DNA from: Halorubrum sp. BV1
Lineage (GTDB): Archaea > Halobacteriota > Halobacteria > Halobacteriales > Haloferacaceae
Assembly: GCF_000746205.1 (NCBI RefSeq)
Contig: NZ_JQKV01000002.1
Coordinates: 744,001 to 808,000, forward strand
Reading direction: 5' to 3'
DNA: 64,000 bases
How positions within the stretch are numbered: the first letter of the stretch is position 1; each line of letters opens with the position of its first letter. The position numbers were made by a program, and so were the translations under genes. Shown here one piece after another: positions 60,942-64,000 of this stretch. The notes under the pieces are model-generated. The model was given only the letters and a program-made list of their open reading frames with translations, did no database searches and was not told the origin of the DNA.

Positions 60942-62168
60942 CTACTCCCCGCGTTCGGTCACGTCTGCGGACCGGTCGTCCGAGTCGTCGGGATGCTCGA
61001 CGCGCTCGACGGTCGCGTCGCCGCCCGCGGTCTCGGGGGGGAACGACACCGTCCGCTGCGGGTACGGGATGGAGATGTCGGCCTCGGCGAAGCGGCGCTG
61101 GATCTCCTTGACCGCGGTCGCCTTCGACCGCCACCGGGCCTGCGGCGTCGGCGGGTCGATCCAAAAGCGGAGATCGAGTAAGATCGCGGAGTCGCCAAAG
61201 CCGGATGGGATCACGTACGGGGGCGGATTGTTTGCGATCGTGTCGATCTCCGCTAACACCGCCTCCGCGATCTCGCTCGCCTCGTCGGGGTCGTCGTCGT
61301 AGCCGATCCCCACCTCCATGTGGATCCGGAGCCGGCCCTCGCGGCTCCGATTTGTGATCGCCTGCTGGCTGACGAGGTCGTTCGGCACCACGACGTACTC
61401 GCCGTCGAAGTTGCGCATGTGCGTGTTCATGATCGTGATGTCGGTGACGAACCCCTCTTCGTCGCCGATCTCGACCCAGTCGCCGATCTCGAACGGCCGC
61501 GAGAACATCAACACGAAGCCCGCGATGAGCGATCCGAGAGTCTGTCGCGCTGCCATCCCGAGCACGATCCCTAAGAATCCCGCGCCGACGAGGAGCCCGC
61601 CGAGGTTGATCCCCCAGATCCCGAGGATGGTGATCCCGGCTATCACGAGCAGCCCGACCTGCATGATCCGGGTGAGAAGCTGCTCTTGGTGGGCGGTGAT
61701 GCGGTCGCTGTCGTCGGACAGGTCCGAGACGTACTCGGCCAACACGTCGCTCGCGATGTATGCACTGCCGACGAGGAACACCGAGAGAACCGCTCGCGTC
61801 CCCACGACGACGGCGTTCTCCGCGACCGGCAGCACGGCCACGACGAGCGAGAATCGACCCCACAGCGCGAGGATCGCGACCGCGGCGAGCGCGAAAAGCG
61901 CAAGCTGCAGGAGGCCGACGAGGATTCGGAGGCCGAACGACAGCGGCACCGCCTCCCGCAGCGTCTCGATCGACTGCTCGCCGCGGCCGTCGAGGAACCG
62001 CTCTATCCAGCCGGCGACGATGCGTTTGCCGGCGCGGACGATCCGCGGAAGGAGCAGCCAGCCGACCGCCGCGGTCACAAGCAGTATCCCGGCCGTCACG
62101 GCCAGACGCGCTTCGGTCGTCGCGACACTTCCCAGCAGCGCGTCGAGCGTGGCACCCAGTTGCGTCAC
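60942..62168 (-). CDS. mscS: Small-conductance mechanosensitive channel, MscS family
   Basis: Osmotic safety valve in the cell membrane, 408 residues. Four hydrophobic segments; the last, LGGLLVGAGFLGIVLGMAAR, is the pore helix. The beta domain has FEIGDWVEIGDEEGFVTDIT and MNTHMRNFDGEYVVVPN. The ORF can be opened upstream to 62282, but that overlaps the next gene's promoter and coding start; a TATA box at 62193-62199 lies 28 bases before the GTG at 62168, so I use that start. Confidence 0.88.
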   Translation of the reverse strand: MTQLGATLDALLGSVATTEARLAVTAGILLVTAAVGWLLLPRIVRAGKRIVAGWIERFLDGRGEQSIETLREAVPLSFGLRILVGLLQLALFALAAVAILALWGRFSLVVAVLPVAENAVVVGTRAVLSVFLVGSAYIASDVLAEYVSDLSDDSDRITAHQEQLLTRIMQVGLLVIAGITILGIWGINLGGLLVGAGFLGIVLGMAARQTLGSLIAGFVLMFSRPFEIGDWVEIGDEEGFVTDITIMNTHMRNFDGEYVVVPNDLVSQQAITNRSREGRLRIHMEVGIGYDDDPDEASEIAEAVLAEIDTIANNPPPYVIPSGFGDSAILLDLRFWIDPPTPQARWRSKATAVKEIQRRFAEADISIPYPQRTVSFPPETAGGDATVERVEHPDDSDDRSADVTERGE

Positions 62169-62192
62169 TGCCGACAACTTCGTCGTCGCGAG

Positions 62193-62199
62193 TATAAAT
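62193..62199 (-). promoter_or_regulatory. TATA box for mscS
   Basis: Minus-strand ATTTATA, centred about 28 bases before the GTG at 62168; it decides that start. Confidence 0.6.
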
Positions 62200-62237
62200 C
62201 GTCGGATACGACTCGCGGAGCCGTCAGCCTCGCAGTC

Positions 62238-62245
62238 TTTATAAT
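62238..62245 (+). promoter_or_regulatory. TATA box for the LivJ-like gene
   Basis: TTTATAAT, centred about 29 bases before the ATG at 62271, which begins the Tat signal. Confidence 0.65.
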
Positions 62246-62270
62246 CGCCCGTATGGTACGACGTATCAGC

Positions 62271-63653
62271 ATGACGCGACACGTGCGACGACGCGACGTT
62301 CTGAGCGGAGCCGGAGCGGTGGGCATCGCTGCGCTCGCCGGCTGTTCGACCGAGAGCGGCGACGGCGGCGACTCCGGTGACGGTGGCGACGGCGGATCAG
62401 GAGACGGCGGATCAGGAGACGGCGGATCGGGAGACGGCGGCTCCGGCGAGGCACCGGACGCCGTGATGATCGTCGGCTTCCCGCAGTCCGGCATCCAGCT
62501 GTTCCGCGACTACTACTCCGAGTTCGCCGAGGACACGCCCGACCTCGACATCATCGTCCCGGACGGCCTGATCGACGCCGACCTCCCCGGTGAGGTCGAC
62601 AACGACATGAACAACGTGATCGGGACCGCGCCCTCCGCGGGCGGCCCCGGTGCCGACTTCTTCACCGAGTCGTACCAAGACGAGTACGGCCAAGAGCCCG
62701 GCGTGTTCACCGCACAGGCGTACGACGCGATGGCCGTCGAGATCCTCGCGGCCACCGCGGCCGGCGAGAACGACGGGGCCGCGATCCGCGACCGCGTTCG
62801 CACCGTCGCTAACCCGGACGGCGAGGAGTTCGGACCGAGCGACCTCCCCGACGCCGTCGAGGCGGTCGCCGCGGGCGATTCCATCAACTACATCGGCGCG
62901 TCCTCAAGCGTCGACTTCGACGTCAACGGCGACGTCGCGACCGCCGCCTACGACATTATCGACTTCCAAGACGGCGGATTGGAGACGCTCGACACCGTCG
63001 AGTTCGGAAACGAGCTTACCGAGGAAGACCGGAGTGCGACCGCGGCCGACCCCGTTGGACTCGACGGCGAGTTCACGGCCCGTATCGGCGTTCTAATGCC
63101 GGAGACCGGCGATCTCGGGCCGCTCGGCGGCCCGATCCGCGACGGTGCGCTGCTGGCGGCGACGCAGGTCAACGACGCCGGCCTGAACGTGAGTGTCGAG
63201 ACGCGCGTCGAGGACACCCAGACCGACCCGCAGGCGGGTATCTCTGGCGCGAACGCGCTCGTCAACGACGGGTTCGGAGCCGTCGTCGGCCCGGCCTCCT
63301 CGAACGTCAACCTTCAGGTCGCCGATCAGGTGTTCATCCCCAACGGCGTGGTCGGCATCTCGCCGTCCTCGACCGACCCGAACGTGACCGACCTCGACGA
63401 CAACGGCTTCATCTTCCGGACCGCGCCCTCCGACCTCCTGCAGGGCCCCGCGATGGCGGACCTTGCAGTGGGGGACAACGTCGGCGCGTCGTCGACCGGC
63501 ACGCTGTACCTCAACGACGCCTACGGTCAGTCGCTCGAAGAGTCCTACGTCAACGCGTTCCAAGAGCGCGACGGGACGGTCGACCAGCGCGTCTCCTTCG
63601 AGCCCAACCAGCCGACCTACAGCAGCCAGTGGTCGGACGTGCTGAATCAGTGA
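62271..63653 (+). CDS. Branched-chain amino acid/amide-type binding lipoprotein (LivJ-like) with circularly permuted domain order
   Basis: Extracellular type 1 binding protein, 460 residues. A Tat motif (RRRDVLSGAG), lipobox (LAGC) and a DGGSG repeat linker open it. Residues about 61-256 then carry what is normally the C-terminal half: DAVMIVGFPQSGIQLF, VFTAQAYDAMAVEILA and INYIGASSSVDFD. After a linker, residues about 271-460 carry the normal N-terminal half: ARIGVLMPETGDLGPLGGPI, TQTDPQAGISGANALV, TLYLNDAYGQSLEESYV, ending QPTYSSQWSDVLNQ then stop. In ordinary members that ending runs straight into PDAVMIVGF. So the break is clean and both halves are complete: a circular permutation. It converges with livF, the likely transporter. 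Confidence 0.9.
   Translation: MTRHVRRRDVLSGAGAVGIAALAGCSTESGDGGDSGDGGDGGSGDGGSGDGGSGDGGSGEAPDAVMIVGFPQSGIQLFRDYYSEFAEDTPDLDIIVPDGLIDADLPGEVDNDMNNVIGTAPSAGGPGADFFTESYQDEYGQEPGVFTAQAYDAMAVEILAATAAGENDGAAIRDRVRTVANPDGEEFGPSDLPDAVEAVAAGDSINYIGASSSVDFDVNGDVATAAYDIIDFQDGGLETLDTVEFGNELTEEDRSATAADPVGLDGEFTARIGVLMPETGDLGPLGGPIRDGALLAATQVNDAGLNVSVETRVEDTQTDPQAGISGANALVNDGFGAVVGPASSNVNLQVADQVFIPNGVVGISPSSTDPNVTDLDDNGFIFRTAPSDLLQGPAMADLAVGDNVGASSTGTLYLNDAYGQSLEESYVNAFQERDGTVDQRVSFEPNQPTYSSQWSDVLNQ
62391..62450 (+). repeat. In-frame tandem repeat, 15-bp unit, 4 copies
   Basis: Unit GGCGGATCAGGAGAC starting at 62391, 62406, 62421 and 62436, encoding the GGSGD linker after the lipobox of the LivJ-like protein. 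Such repeats could be recombination-prone. Confidence 0.85.
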
Positions 63654-63747
63654 GCCGGTAGCCGCGGTCGTCGGCTGCGGACGACCCGATTTTTCCGCGC
63701 ACGAGCGGCCTGACGCCGACTCTCCGCCCGCCGAGCGACGCCGCCGA

Positions 63748-64000
63748 CTACCCGCCGAGGAAGTCCTGCCGCACGTCGTCGTCGGCGAGCAGGACGTCGC
63801 CGGCGTCGGTGTAGCGATTCTCGCCGTTGACGAGGACGTAGCCGCGGTCACAGCGCCGCAGCGCCTCCTTCGCGTTCTGCTCGACCATCAAGATCGCCGT
63901 CCCCGAATCGTTGATCCGGTCGATTCGGTCGAACATGTCGGAGACGAGATCTGGAGCCAACCCGGCGGAGGGCTCGTCGAGCAACAGGAGATCGGGGTCG
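63748..64000 (-). CDS. livF: Branched-chain amino acid ABC transporter ATP-binding protein LivF, C-terminal part (cut by window end)
   Basis: The last 83 codons of an ATPase whose start lies beyond the right edge. Visible are Walker B with flank LLLLDEPSAGLAPDLV, the switch region ILMVEQNAKEALRRCDRGYV (the MVEQN is the LivF form of the His switch), and the end DDDVRQDFLGG. These fix it as LivF type. It converges with the LivJ-like gene, 94 bases away; other liv genes presumably follow outside the window. Confidence 0.88.
   Translation of the reverse strand, partial: DPDLLLLDEPSAGLAPDLVSDMFDRIDRINDSGTAILMVEQNAKEALRRCDRGYVLVNGENRYTDAGDVLLADDDVRQDFLGG

Overview
The window is GC-rich DNA from a halophilic archaeon, most like Halorubrum or a relative. 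The predicted proteins are strongly acidic. Secreted binding proteins carry twin-arginine (Tat) lipoprotein signals. Many start codons sit 25-30 bases after a TATA-like box (leaderless transcripts), and genes within operons often overlap as ATGA or GTGA. The information-processing genes (MCM with intein, Hel308, RfcC, S19e, split PheS/PheT, archaeal TyrRS) are of archaeal type. There is no rRNA or CRISPR array, and only one intact tRNA gene (tRNA-Val).

Layout. 0.2-11.8 kb: a peptide/amide uptake and hydrolysis island with a complete dpp-type ABC transporter, two amidase-signature enzymes, a thioredoxin-like protein and an M20 amidohydrolase. 12-21.7 kb: a surface protein with a pilin-like N-terminus, HMG-CoA synthase, S19e, PEP carboxylase, a Rieske protein and small membrane or surface proteins, one with a PGF-CTERM. 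21.8-25.5 kb: kinase, ribose-1,5-bisphosphate isomerase, aldolase and phosphatase genes that match the haloarchaeal non-carboxylating pentose bisphosphate pathway. 25.5-25.8 kb: tRNA-Val beside a partial duplicate of its 3' end. 26-32 kb: small membrane proteins, then a sugar ABC transporter operon. 32-42 kb: clamp loader RfcC, an aminophospholipid decarboxylase, an alanyl-tRNA editing protein, an AIR-synthase-like protein, PanB, a DUF460 protein, TyrRS and a NucS-N-domain zinc-ribbon protein. 42-52.6 kb: Hel308, then an operon led by the intein-bearing mcm gene and ending in a MinD-like ATPase. 52.8-64 kb: a degenerate M48 homologue, pheST, two peptidases, RimI, MscS, a branched-chain-amino-acid-type binding protein, and the end of a LivF ATPase cut by the window edge.

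The most unusual observation is that two unrelated ABC-transporter binding proteins, DppA-like (6354..8168) and LivJ-like (62271..63653), have their folded domains in swapped order. In each, a normal Tat/lipobox and glycine-rich linker are followed first by the C-terminal half of the family and then by the N-terminal half. They read as circular permutations, both broken before a beta-strand of the second lobe. The sugar-binding protein in the same window has the normal order. Other points of interest are a 645-residue MCM intein with two helix-turn-helix segments, one placed inside its C-terminal splicing region, the tRNA-Val duplication scar, and a 48-codon remnant of an acyl-CoA dehydrogenase.
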